DNA of 64,000 bases from Hyphomicrobiales bacterium (GTDB lineage Bacteria; Pseudomonadota; Alphaproteobacteria; Rhizobiales; Rhizobiaceae): positions 62,001 to 126,000 of the forward strand of contig UBZT01000010.1 in NCBI GenBank assembly GCA_900470155.1, in the 5' to 3' direction. Shown here one piece after another: positions 1 to 8,486 of this stretch. A program made the translations under genes and the position numbers. Within the stretch, counting starts at the first letter, position 1. Every line of letters begins with the position of its first letter. The notes beneath the pieces are model-generated. The model saw nothing but the letters and a program-made list of their open reading frames with translations, did not search any database and was not told where the DNA came from.

Positions 1-1
1 C

Positions 2-3000
2 AAGGGGGAACTTTCCACGCAGGCTGCGCGGGTCTCGGCATCGGGCCGTTACGATCCCAAGGGAGTGAATGATCTCACCCTTTTGGCGCAGGCGGTTGCC
101 GAGCCGGTCAGGCTGCAGTGGCAGCAGGACAAGGCAATCTATGGCGTGGCCGTGCGGAGCGCCAATCTGACGCTGAGCGGCAATGCTGAGGCAGCAGCCC
201 TGAAGGCAGCCGTCGACCTGTCCACCCTGTCTGCCCCGCAGGGCACCCTGTCAGGCATCGACCTGACAGCCGAAAGTGCGGGTTTCGATATCGCCAATCG
301 CCAGGGGCCTGTCGATCTGCAGCTTGCCGTGCGGGCAGCCGCGTTCACCGACCCCCAGCTTGAAAACTATGTTCGCGCGCCCCTGAAGATTGCCGCCCCT
401 CTGACGATCGAACAGGATGCCATCGCAACCGACAGGCTGACGCTTGAGAGCGCCGGCATCGGCGGGGAATTGACCGGTCGCTATGTGCTCTCGGCACAGA
501 CCTTTGCCGGTGCGCTGAAGGCCTTCGTGCTGCCCGACCTCCTGCCACCGGCGCTGGCCGAAAAACTCACAAAACAGGTGGCGATTTCGACCCGGATCGA
601 TTTTGCAGCACCAAAGGCTGTCAGCCTGCGCGATCTTCAACTGCAGACCGACCTCGGCTCGGCTGAGGGCGCCGTCTCGCTTGCGCCCGATGGCATCGTT
701 GCGGCCGACCTCACCGGTCGATTGAACGATATCGCAGCCTTCCAGCCGCGGATCAGCGGTGGCGCCGCATTCGACATTTCGGCCTCAGGCCCGCCGGATG
801 CAATCGAAGGCAATGTGAATATCGTTGTCGAGCAGGGAAAAGCGGCAGGATACGAGTTGCGCGACCTTTCGCTGCAAATCGAAGGGCTCGCCGATCGACA
901 AGCGCCGCGCGGACAAGTGCGGCTAACCGGGCAGATCGATGGCCAAGCGGTCGATGGATCTGCCGACGTGGTGTCGGAGAAAGGTGAAACCAAAATCCCG
1001 GCTCTGACGCTCAATGTCGGCACCAACCGCCTCTCCGGTGCGCTGGCGCTGGATGCGGCGTTCCGGCCGACGGGTGACTTGGCCTTCGATTTTCCGCAGC
1101 TTTCGCTGCTTGCGGCTCTGGGTGGCCAAAACGTAAGCGGCGATCTCGCGGGCAAGATTGCCTTTACTTCTGCGAACGATCGCATTGCAGCCAAGATCGA
1201 TGCATCGGGCAAGGCGCTGAGCCGCGACAATCTGCGCATCGAAAGCCCCAACATCCAGCTGGCCATCGGCGATCTGGCGGCACTTTCGGTCGAGGGCTCC
1301 GTGAGGGCAGCCGTAGTTGCCAGCGGAGCCAACCGCCTCGACACCCCTGAAGTCACATTTTCCCGAGCCGGAAGCCGCACGGATTTTAATGCCAAGGCGC
1401 AATATGATGCGGCACCGCTCGAAGCGGCCGGCAGCATCGAACAGCAGTCGCAGGGGCTGGCAATCGCGCTGGATCGCTTCTCCGCAAGACCCCGCGGTAT
1501 AGCGCTTGCATTGGCGGCGCCGACCAAGCTTGCCGTGGTTGATGGCACAGTGCAGATAGGCAAGACCGTGATCAACGCCGGGACCGGCACTGTGACGGTC
1601 ACCGGCAGCGCTGGCGCGACGCTGGATATCAGGGCCGATATTGCATCTCTCCCGGCGTCTCTTGCCGCAACCTTTGCCCCGGCTCTTGCCCCCGCCGGCA
1701 CCATTTCCGGACTGGTCGAAGCAAAAGGCACGTCATCGGCGCCCGATGTCACCTATGAGCTCGACTGGCGCAATGCGGAGCTGGCCCAGACACGGGCAGC
1801 CGGACTGGTTCCGCTGGACATCGCTGCCAATGGCCGCTTCCAGAACCAGACGCTTTCGCTCGACACCCGGCTTTCCGGCGGCGGCGGCATCGGCCTCAGC
1901 GGCGGCGGCAAACTCAATGTCTCCGGCATGGAGCTCGACATGCGCTTTGAAGGCAGCCTGCCGCTGGCAGCCGCCAACACGATCCTCGGTCGACAGGGAC
2001 TGGTGGCGCAAGGCAATGCGAATGTGAACGTGACAATCCAGGGAACCGCATCGGCACCCGCTATTGCCGGTTCGATCACTGCCAGCGGCGCCCGCGTCGT
2101 CGACGTGCGGCGCAACCTTGCGATCGAACAGATCGCAGCGACCATCAACCTGCGTGACAACCGCGCCCAGATCGCCAACCTGACCGGCAACTTTGCCTCG
2201 GGCGGTCGCGTCTCGGCCAGCGGTTCGATCGACATACTCGGCCAGGGCATGCCGGCCGACCTTGCCATCAATCTCGACCAGGCCGTCTATGTCGATGGCA
2301 ACACTGTGACGGCTACCGCCGATGCACGACTGACGCTGCGCGGTCCGCTCCTCGCCGGCCCGACTCTGGCCGGCACGGTCGATCTGTCGCGTACCTCGAT
2401 TACCTTGTCGGAGCGTCGTCCGACGAGCCTTTCACAACTCGACATCCAGCATCGCAATGCCCCGAAGGCCGTCACGCAACAGTTGCGCACCATCACGCCG
2501 GCCACAGGAAGAAGCTCCAGCTCCCCGATCCTGCTCGATCTGCGCATATCCTCGCCCTCCCAGACCTTCGTGCGCGGCCGCGGCATTGACGCTGAACTGG
2601 GGGGCACGCTGACCCTGACGGGCTCTGCCTCCGCACCCAATGTCTCCGGTGGTTTCGAACTGCGCCGCGGACGCATGCAGATCCTGACAAAACGACTGGA
2701 CATTACCCAGGCCGAGATCACCTTCGGCGGCGACCTCGTACCGATCATCGACCTGGAAGCCACCACCACATCGGGCAGTTCGACCGTCACGATCAAGCTC
2801 TACGGATTTGCCAGCGATCCGGAGGTCACCTTCAGTTCGTCGCCAACCCTGCCGCAGGACGAAATCCTCGCCCAGCTGATCTTTGGTCAGTCGATGTCAC
2901 GGCTTTCGGCGCTGCAGATCGCGCAACTGGCCGATGCAGCCGCTCAGCTCGCAGGCGGCAGTTCGACCTCGCTGTTTCAAGCGCTGCGCTCGACGCTCGG

Positions 3001-3217
3001 CGTCGACGATCTCGACATCTCGACCGATTCGACCGGCCAGACCAGTATCAGTGCCGGCAAATACCTGAACGACCGCACCTATATCGAACTGCAGCAAAGC
3101 GGCAGTGGCGGTGGCAAGGCGGTGATCAATCTCGATATCGGCCGCGGCGTGAAATTGAAGGGCGAAGCGGGCGGCTCGGGCGCCGGCGGCGGCATCTATT
3201 ACGAAAAGGAATACTGA
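2..3217 (+). CDS. tamB: TamB, translocation/assembly module inner-membrane subunit (5' end missing)
   Basis: This is the C-terminal 1071 residues of a TamB/YtfN (DUF490) protein. TamB spans the periplasm and works with the outer-membrane protein TamA in autotransporter assembly and phospholipid transport. The reading frame is open to the first base, so the gene begins before the window; the GTG at 65 is only an internal codon. The sequence is a long series of beta-rich repeats without cysteine. The family's hallmark C-terminus is present: a segment reading LPQDEILAQLIFGQSMSRLS, then a Gly-rich stretch and a final YYEKEY. TamA would be expected just upstream. It ends 4 bases before the convergent Lrp gene. 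Confidence 0.93.
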   Translation, partial: KGELSTQAARVSASGRYDPKGVNDLTLLAQAVAEPVRLQWQQDKAIYGVAVRSANLTLSGNAEAAALKAAVDLSTLSAPQGTLSGIDLTAESAGFDIANRQGPVDLQLAVRAAAFTDPQLENYVRAPLKIAAPLTIEQDAIATDRLTLESAGIGGELTGRYVLSAQTFAGALKAFVLPDLLPPALAEKLTKQVAISTRIDFAAPKAVSLRDLQLQTDLGSAEGAVSLAPDGIVAADLTGRLNDIAAFQPRISGGAAFDISASGPPDAIEGNVNIVVEQGKAAGYELRDLSLQIEGLADRQAPRGQVRLTGQIDGQAVDGSADVVSEKGETKIPALTLNVGTNRLSGALALDAAFRPTGDLAFDFPQLSLLAALGGQNVSGDLAGKIAFTSANDRIAAKIDASGKALSRDNLRIESPNIQLAIGDLAALSVEGSVRAAVVASGANRLDTPEVTFSRAGSRTDFNAKAQYDAAPLEAAGSIEQQSQGLAIALDRFSARPRGIALALAAPTKLAVVDGTVQIGKTVINAGTGTVTVTGSAGATLDIRADIASLPASLAATFAPALAPAGTISGLVEAKGTSSAPDVTYELDWRNAELAQTRAAGLVPLDIAANGRFQNQTLSLDTRLSGGGGIGLSGGGKLNVSGMELDMRFEGSLPLAAANTILGRQGLVAQGNANVNVTIQGTASAPAIAGSITASGARVVDVRRNLAIEQIAATINLRDNRAQIANLTGNFASGGRVSASGSIDILGQGMPADLAINLDQAVYVDGNTVTATADARLTLRGPLLAGPTLAGTVDLSRTSITLSERRPTSLSQLDIQHRNAPKAVTQQLRTITPATGRSSSSPILLDLRISSPSQTFVRGRGIDAELGGTLTLTGSASAPNVSGGFELRRGRMQILTKRLDITQAEITFGGDLVPIIDLEATTTSGSSTVTIKLYGFASDPEVTFSSSPTLPQDEILAQLIFGQSMSRLSALQIAQLADAAAQLAGGSSTSLFQALRSTLGVDDLDISTDSTGQTSISAGKYLNDRTYIELQQSGSGGGKAVINLDIGRGVKLKGEAGGSGAGGGIYYEKEY

Positions 3218-3221
3218 CCGC

Positions 3222-3647
3222 TCAGCCGACCTTGCTGGTCTTCAAGAGGATGCTCGATTCGGTGCTGTTGATCCCCTCGACGAGACGGATGCGGCGCAGG
3301 GTCTCGTCGAAACCGGCGAGATCGCGATCTTCAAGTTCGGCGATGAAGTCCCAGCGGCCATTGGTGCTGTGCAGCGACTTGACCTGCGGAATCCCACGCA
3401 GCTGCTGTGCCACCCGATCGGCAAACTTGCCGACGACTTCGATCATGATGATGGCCCGCACCCCGGTCGGCTGGATTTCCCGCCCGGTCAGGATGGTGAA
3501 GGCGGCGATCGTGCCATTGGCGACAAGGCGATCGATCCGCGCCGAGATTGTCGCACGCGACGCGCCGGTCATTGCCGCAAGCGAGGCGACCGGAATGCGG
3601 GCATTTTGCCGAAGGGCGCTCAGAATATCGCGGTCGAGATCATCCAT
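3222..3647 (-). CDS. Lrp/AsnC-family transcriptional regulator, probable regulator of arginase
   Basis: A 141-residue protein of normal Lrp/AsnC length. It has an N-terminal winged helix-turn-helix (recognition helix around ASRATISARIDRL, residues about 28-41) and a C-terminal RAM ligand-binding domain. It is transcribed divergently from arginase across a 125-base gap. In agrobacteria and rhizobia such divergent Lrp-type genes respond to arginine or ornithine and activate arginine catabolism; that role here is inferred from position. The start is the ATG that gives MDDLDRDIL, the usual family N-terminus. Confidence 0.9.
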   Translation of the reverse strand: MDDLDRDILSALRQNARIPVASLAAMTGASRATISARIDRLVANGTIAAFTILTGREIQPTGVRAIIMIEVVGKFADRVAQQLRGIPQVKSLHSTNGRWDFIAELEDRDLAGFDETLRRIRLVEGINSTESSILLKTSKVG

Positions 3648-3670
3648 CGTTACACTTCGTCATCATATGG

Positions 3671-3685
3671 TTGCGATATGCGCAA
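3671..3685. promoter_or_regulatory. Inverted repeat TTGCG-N5-CGCAA in the Lrp/arginase divergent promoter
   Basis: A perfect 5-bp inverted repeat (TTGCGATATGCGCAA) lies 24 bases upstream of the regulator start and about 87 bases upstream of arginase. Its place in the divergent promoter makes it a candidate operator for the adjacent Lrp-type protein. The palindrome is read directly; the binding partner is inference. Confidence 0.35.
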
Positions 3686-3772
3686 ACTATAGTGCTTTAT
3701 GACGATGTTCCAGCTTTTTGCCAACACAGACATGGCGCATCATCGGGTTTCAATTATTCGCAAGGATCACCC

Positions 3773-4708
3773 ATGGCCACGCAAACCAAAAATGTTACCC
3801 TGATCGGTGTTCCGCTCGAAGAAGGATCGGGTCGCGGCGGTTGCGCCATGGGACCGGCGGCCCTTCGCATTGCCGGCATCGCGCCGACCCTGGTCGATCT
3901 CGGCTATGACGTCACTGACGCCGGCGACCTTCGCCCGACGCCCGCGTCCGATCTGCCGGACATGGACACGGCGAAACATCTGCCGATCGTCGGCGCCTTT
4001 ACCCGCGCCATCGAGGCCGCAACCTATGAGGCCGCGGCCAAGGGGTCGGTGCCGGTGCTGCTCGGTGGCGACCACAGCCTGTCGATGGGCAGCGTCTCCG
4101 GCATGGCGCGACACGCCCACGACCGTGGGCGCCCGCTCTTTGTCCTCTGGCTCGATGCCCATTCCGACTTCAATTTGCCAACGACCTCGCCATCCGGCAA
4201 CATGCACGGCATGCCGGTGGCCTTCTTTTGCGGCAAGGCGGAATTTGCCCCGATCCTCGATCCGAACCGCCCGATGGTCGAGCCAAGCCATGTCTACCAG
4301 GTCGGCATACGGTCCGTGGATGACGAGGAGCGTCGGCTGATTGCGGAAAACGCGGTCAATGTCTTCGACATGCGCGCGATCGACGAGGAAGGCATGGCCG
4401 GCATCCTGAAGCGCATCCTGGAGGACGTTCGTCAGGCGGATGCGCTGCTGCATGTCAGCCTTGATGTCGATTTTCTCGATCCCGGCATCGCGCCCGGCGT
4501 TGGTACGACCGTGCCCGGCGGGGCGACGTTTCGCGAAGCCCACCTGATCATGGAGCTTCTGCACGACAGCGATCTGGTGTCCTCCCTTGATCTGGTGGAA
4601 CTGAATCCGTTTCTGGACGACCGCGGACGCAGCGCCAGGGTCATGGTCGATCTCGCGGCGAGCCTGTTCGGCAAGCACATTCTGGATCGTCCGACACGGG
4701 CCGGATAA
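3773..4708 (+). CDS. rocF: Arginase
   Basis: A 311-residue Mn-dependent arginase (called arcA in some agrobacteria) that hydrolyses L-arginine to ornithine and urea. All ureohydrolase motifs are present: GGDHS, DAHSDFN, SLDVDFLDP and a late LVELNP, which together supply the metal-binding His and Asp residues. The open frame extends upstream, but the ATG at 3773 is preceded by AAGGA at good spacing and gives the typical arginase N-terminus (VTLIGVPLEEGSGRGG). No ornithine cyclodeaminase gene follows, so the pathway's next step is encoded elsewhere. Expression is probably controlled by the divergent Lrp-type regulator. Confidence 0.95.
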   Translation: MATQTKNVTLIGVPLEEGSGRGGCAMGPAALRIAGIAPTLVDLGYDVTDAGDLRPTPASDLPDMDTAKHLPIVGAFTRAIEAATYEAAAKGSVPVLLGGDHSLSMGSVSGMARHAHDRGRPLFVLWLDAHSDFNLPTTSPSGNMHGMPVAFFCGKAEFAPILDPNRPMVEPSHVYQVGIRSVDDEERRLIAENAVNVFDMRAIDEEGMAGILKRILEDVRQADALLHVSLDVDFLDPGIAPGVGTTVPGGATFREAHLIMELLHDSDLVSSLDLVELNPFLDDRGRSARVMVDLAASLFGKHILDRPTRAG

Positions 4709-4754
4709 AACAGGAATAGTAATTTCGAAGTAAGCTAATATGATCGCTTTTACG

Positions 4755-4782
4755 TTGTTCCGTAATGGCAGCAGGCTATACA
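4755..4782 (+). promoter_or_regulatory. Candidate sigma70-type promoter for the chemoreceptor gene
   Basis: TTGTTC, a 16-base spacer and TATACA lie about 170 bases upstream of the chemoreceptor start. If used, the transcript has a long leader containing the hairpin at 4889-4923. The match is modest and rests on consensus alone. Confidence 0.25.
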
Positions 4783-4888
4783 GCCATAAAAAGCATCAAA
4801 TTTGACGGACATTTGATCAAAGAGCATTTGCTGTGCACTACAATCTTTGAACGTCTCTTAAGACTTGAAAGCCATAATTGACCCCTGG

Positions 4889-4929
4889 AAATCGGCGGTG
4901 TTTCGATAGGAAACCGCCGATTTTATTTA
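4889..4929 (+). terminator. Perfect 11-bp stem with T-rich tail between arginase and the chemoreceptor
   Basis: The arms AAATCGGCGGT (4889-4899) and ACCGCCGATTT (4913-4923) are perfect complements around a 13-base loop, followed by TATTT. This has the form of an intrinsic terminator. It lies about 180 bases after the arginase stop but only 22 bases before the Shine-Dalgarno of the receptor gene, so it could end the arginase transcript or act as a leader attenuator. Confidence 0.6.
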
Positions 4930-4955
4930 AACAGCGGTCTACCCGGAGTGGGAAA

Positions 4956-6740
4956 ATGGCATTTTTGATGACGAATACTGGGGATGCTAGATCCATCCTC
5001 GCTGCGCTGGGCCGTTCCCAGGCAATGATTGAATTCAATCCCGACGGCACAATCCTCACAGCCAATGAGAACTTCTGTCGCACGCTGGGTTACAGCCTGA
5101 CTGAGATCAAGGGTAAACATCACCGCATGTTCTGCGAGCCAGCCTATGTGGCGAGCCCGGACTACCGCGAGTTCTGGGCGAGCCTTGGTCGTGGCAAGTT
5201 CGAAAGCCGCGAATACAAACGCATCGCCAAGGACGGCTCGGATGTCTGGATCCAGGCCTCGTACAACCCGATCATGCGCGGTGGCAAGCCCTACAAGATC
5301 GTCAAGTTTGCCACTGACATCACCGCCAGCAAACAGAAGTCTGCAGAAGACGGCGGCAAACTGGAAGCAATTTCCCGCGTACAGGCAACAATCGAATTCA
5401 CCCCCACCGGCAACATCCTTACCGCCAACGAAAATTTCCTGAGAACGCTCGGCTACAGCCTGAGCGAGATCGTCGGCAAGCATCATGCAATATTCTGCGA
5501 GCCGGACTACACGCGCACCGATGACTATCGCCGGTTCTGGCAGACACTGGCATCCGGCCAGTATATCGCCGAGGAATTCAAGCGTATCGGCAAGGGTGGC
5601 AAGGTCGTCTGGATCCAGGCCTCCTACAACCCGATCTTCGATGCCAATGGCCGCGTCTTCAAAGTCGTGAAATTCGCAACCGATGTGACCGAACGCGTCC
5701 GTGCCGTCGATGAACTCGCCCATGGGCTGACGGCTCTTGCCAATGGCGACCTCACGGCACGCATCGAAAATCCCTTCATGCCGGCGCTCGAGAAGATCCG
5801 CGTCGATTTCAACGCGTCGATCGAAAAGCTGCATCAGGCGATCCGCACGGTCAACGGCAATACCGAAGCCATCGCGTCCGGATCGTCCGAGATCCGCACG
5901 GCATCCGACAATCTGTCGAAGCGCACAGAACAGCAGGCGGCCGCGATCGAGGAGACAGCAACAGCGCTGGAGCAGATCACCCAGACCGTCGCGAACAGCT
6001 CCAAACGCGCGATCGAGGCGGGACAGATGGTCGGCCGGACCAAGGCCGCGGCGGAGAAATCCGGCGACGTCGTCAAGAAGGCGATCGGCGCGATGGACCA
6101 GATCGAAAACTCCTCGCGCGAGATCTCGAACATCATCGGGGTCATCGACGATATTGCCTTCCAGACCAATCTTCTGGCCCTGAATGCCGGCGTGGAAGCG
6201 GCGCGTGCTGGCGAGGCAGGCAAGGGTTTTGCCGTCGTCGCCCAGGAAGTGCGCGAACTCGCCCAGCGCTCGGCCAATGCGGCAAAAGAAATCAAGGCTC
6301 TGATTACCACCTCGTCCGGCCAGGTGAAGAACGGCGTCGATCTGGTCGGCGAGACCGGCAAGGCACTCGAGCAGATCGTATCCGAGGTTAAGGACATCAA
6401 CGTCAATGTCATCGCCATTGTCGAGGCGTCGAAGGAACAGTCGACGGGGCTCCTGGAAATCAACCGTGCGGTCAATGCGCTCGACCAGAACACCCAGCAG
6501 AATGCCGCCATGGTCGAAGAATCGACCGCAGCCAGCCACAGTCTGGCCCGTGAGGCGGCAACACTACGCAGTCTTGTCGCGCAGTTTAGAATTGGGCAAC
6601 ACTCTTCGCATATTATACACCAAGCGCGTCCTGATGCCCCTCCTGTTGCATCGCCGGCACGTAAACTCATGGCTCAGGTCGCTCGCGCCGCAGGCGTAGG
6701 TGCATCGGCTAAGGCACACGAAGGTTGGGAAGATTTCTAA
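4956..6740 (+). CDS. Soluble methyl-accepting chemotaxis protein with two PAS domains
   Basis: A 594-residue chemoreceptor without any transmembrane segment, so probably cytoplasmic. Two near-duplicate PAS/PAC domains occupy about residues 10-130 and 135-250; both contain TANENF, an LGYSL segment and WIQASYNPI. A short HAMP-like region and the methyl-accepting signalling domain follow, with the hairpin tip around FQTNLLALNAGVEAARAGE. The protein ends in GWEDF, an xWxxF-type pentapeptide that tethers CheR/CheB on other receptors. The start chosen is the ATG behind GGAG at 4945-4948. The stop codon overlaps the cheW start by one base (TAATG), so the two are translationally coupled. PAS domains suggest sensing of redox, oxygen or a small ligand; which one cannot be seen. 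Confidence 0.92.
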   Translation: MAFLMTNTGDARSILAALGRSQAMIEFNPDGTILTANENFCRTLGYSLTEIKGKHHRMFCEPAYVASPDYREFWASLGRGKFESREYKRIAKDGSDVWIQASYNPIMRGGKPYKIVKFATDITASKQKSAEDGGKLEAISRVQATIEFTPTGNILTANENFLRTLGYSLSEIVGKHHAIFCEPDYTRTDDYRRFWQTLASGQYIAEEFKRIGKGGKVVWIQASYNPIFDANGRVFKVVKFATDVTERVRAVDELAHGLTALANGDLTARIENPFMPALEKIRVDFNASIEKLHQAIRTVNGNTEAIASGSSEIRTASDNLSKRTEQQAAAIEETATALEQITQTVANSSKRAIEAGQMVGRTKAAAEKSGDVVKKAIGAMDQIENSSREISNIIGVIDDIAFQTNLLALNAGVEAARAGEAGKGFAVVAQEVRELAQRSANAAKEIKALITTSSGQVKNGVDLVGETGKALEQIVSEVKDINVNVIAIVEASKEQSTGLLEINRAVNALDQNTQQNAAMVEESTAASHSLAREAATLRSLVAQFRIGQHSSHIIHQARPDAPPVASPARKLMAQVARAAGVGASAKAHEGWEDF

Positions 6741-7219
6741 TGGCAACCACGATCAGTTCGACAAGTTTCAGCGGGGAAACCCTCGAGATCATCGCTTTCC
6801 GGCTTCATGATCAGGAATTCTGCGTCAAGACGACCACGATCCGCGAAATTCGCGGCTGGGCCCCGTCGACGCCGATCCCACATGCGCCGGCCGATGTGAT
6901 TGGCGTGATGAACCTGCGCGGTTCTGTGATCCCGATCATCGATCTCGCCTACAAGCTGGGCATGAAGTCGACGGTTGCCAACGAGCGCTCGGCCATCGTC
7001 GTTGCAGAAGTGCACAACATGGTCATCGGCATGCTGGTCGACCGCGTTTCGGACATCCTGACCATTCCGTCCAGCCAGGTTCAGCCGGTGCCGGAAATCT
7101 CCGCATCCTTCGACAAGACATTCTCCGAAGGCATCATTGCCAATGAAAACGGCATGATCTGCTTCCTGAACCTCGCCAAGATGTTCAAGGGCAGCGACCT
7201 GGAAGATCTGGCCGCTTAA
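6740..7219 (+). CDS. cheW: Chemotaxis adaptor protein CheW
   Basis: A 159-residue CheW that would couple receptors to the CheA kinase. The CheW beta-barrel core is complete: an EIIAFRLHDQEFCV start, the conserved GVMNLRGSVIPIIDL segment, and VDRVSDIL. The ATG at 6740 overlaps the upstream receptor's stop codon. No cheA, cheY, cheR or cheB lies nearby, so this pair must plug into a che cluster elsewhere. Rhizobiaceae commonly keep cheW outside the main cluster. A strong hairpin follows within 30 bases. Confidence 0.95.
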   Translation: MATTISSTSFSGETLEIIAFRLHDQEFCVKTTTIREIRGWAPSTPIPHAPADVIGVMNLRGSVIPIIDLAYKLGMKSTVANERSAIVVAEVHNMVIGMLVDRVSDILTIPSSQVQPVPEISASFDKTFSEGIIANENGMICFLNLAKMFKGSDLEDLAA

Positions 7220-7247
7220 TTGCAGGCCTTCTGCGGTTCAAGATGAC

Positions 7248-7272
7248 AAAAAGCGGCCGATGGTCGCTTTTT
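7248..7272. terminator. Bidirectional intrinsic terminator between cheW and fdsD
   Basis: AAAAAGCGGCC and GGTCGCTTTTT form an 11-bp stem on the plus strand (one G-U pair) around a GAT loop, with an A run on one side and a T run on the other. It sits between convergent cheW and fdsD and can serve both directions, with one mismatch on the minus strand. Confidence 0.8.
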
Positions 7273-7322
7273 GCGTTTCAGTTTGTCTGGCCAAGCGTCC
7301 TGACGCCTGCCATCAGCAGGGC

Positions 7323-7589
7323 TCAGGACGGCTGCATCTGCACCGGAGTGTGCGCAACAGCAGGGGCCGGACGATGGATCTTCGCGGCAGCTTCCACGAC
7401 GAGCGGCAGAAACCCCTCTTCATGGGCGTCGATCATTTCGAAGAACCGCCGGCGCATGCGCACCTCCCAGAATTTGTTGATATGCAGGGCGACGCCATCC
7501 ACCCGAACCTCCGCCGGTTGCGACAGAAAGAAGGTGGCGATCTGGTTTGCCATCCGCACGAGCTTTTCGTCAGTGCCGCTATGAGACAT
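7323..7589 (-). CDS. fdsD: NAD-dependent formate dehydrogenase delta subunit
   Basis: An 88-residue FdsD-type protein. It has the family's pattern of an N-terminal helix (KLVRMANQIATFF) followed by HINKFWEVRMRRRF. FdsD is a small subunit or chaperone of soluble molybdenum formate dehydrogenases and stabilises the FdsGBA complex. The gene is last in the operon and its start overlaps the end of fdhD by 11 bases. Its C-terminus is Pro-rich and looks unstructured. Confidence 0.85.
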   Translation of the reverse strand: MSHSGTDEKLVRMANQIATFFLSQPAEVRVDGVALHINKFWEVRMRRRFFEMIDAHEEGFLPLVVEAAAKIHRPAPAVAHTPVQMQPS

Positions 7590-8406
7590 CGTGAAATACT
7601 CCCTGGATCACTTTTTCAGATCCGGTAAAAATTTCGAAATCGTCGTCACGGGCAATGCCGATCAAGGTCATACCCGCCTTTTCCGCAGTACGAATGGCCA
7701 GGGCCGTTGGCGCTGAAATCGCGATCAGCATGGAACTGCCAAGTGCCGCCGTCTTCTGAACCATCTCGACAGAGAGCCGGCTGGTGACCACAACCGCCCC
7801 TTCAGCCGGCAGCCAGCCGCCGATGAGGACTGCACCCGTGAGCTTGTCGAGCGCATTGTGCCGGCCGACATCCTCGCGGATCGCCACAACCCCCTGGCCC
7901 GGCACATAAAAGCCGGCGGCATGCACCGCACGCGTCTCCCGATTGAGCCTTTGCCCCTCGCCCAGAGCCCGCATCGCCTCGGCGATCTGCGCGGGCCGGA
8001 GAACGAAGCCATTGTCTGCAATCACGGGTACGTCACGGGTCGCCTGCTCGATCGACTCGATGCCGCAAAGCCCGCATCCGACCGGACCAGCCATGCGCCT
8101 GCGTCGCGAGGTCAAGGCCTCGGCGTTCTGGTCCGCCAACACGATTTGCACATCAATTCCGTCCCCAGCTTCGACGGACTCGATCTCGACGATCTCGCGT
8201 ACGTCTCGAATGATGCCTTCGGCGAGCGAGAACCCCACGGCAAAATCCTCAAGATCCGCCGGCGTTGCCATCATCACCGCATGGGTGCTGCCGCCATAGG
8301 AGAAGGCAATCGGCACCTCTTCCGGTACAAGACGGCTTGCTTCCGTCATCAGGCCTTGGCGGCTGCGGATTTCGCGGACGGCAAGGGTCACGTTTCGCAC
8401 AGTCAC
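7579..8406 (-). CDS. fdhD: FdhD, formate dehydrogenase sulfurtransferase
   Basis: A 275-residue FdhD/FdsC family protein. It passes sulfur from the cysteine desulfurase to the bis-MGD molybdenum cofactor before insertion into the formate dehydrogenase. The paired cysteines (GCGLCGIESI, around residues 109-118) form the mobile sulfur-transfer loop. Motifs AVHAAGF and EDVGRHNALDK are typical of the cofactor-binding region. The start is a GTG at 8404-8406 with a GGGG stretch 8 bases before it. It lies between fdsA and fdsD, as expected for an fds operon. Confidence 0.93.
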   Translation of the reverse strand: MTVRNVTLAVREIRSRQGLMTEASRLVPEEVPIAFSYGGSTHAVMMATPADLEDFAVGFSLAEGIIRDVREIVEIESVEAGDGIDVQIVLADQNAEALTSRRRRMAGPVGCGLCGIESIEQATRDVPVIADNGFVLRPAQIAEAMRALGEGQRLNRETRAVHAAGFYVPGQGVVAIREDVGRHNALDKLTGAVLIGGWLPAEGAVVVTSRLSVEMVQKTAALGSSMLIAISAPTALAIRTAEKAGMTLIGIARDDDFEIFTGSEKVIQGVFHDVS

Positions 8407-8486
8407 GCTGTCAGCCCCGTCCCGCCGATGCTTTCATCCGAGCGGCCACATCGTCCAGTCGCGGGAGCCGAAGACGCTTCCATGCG

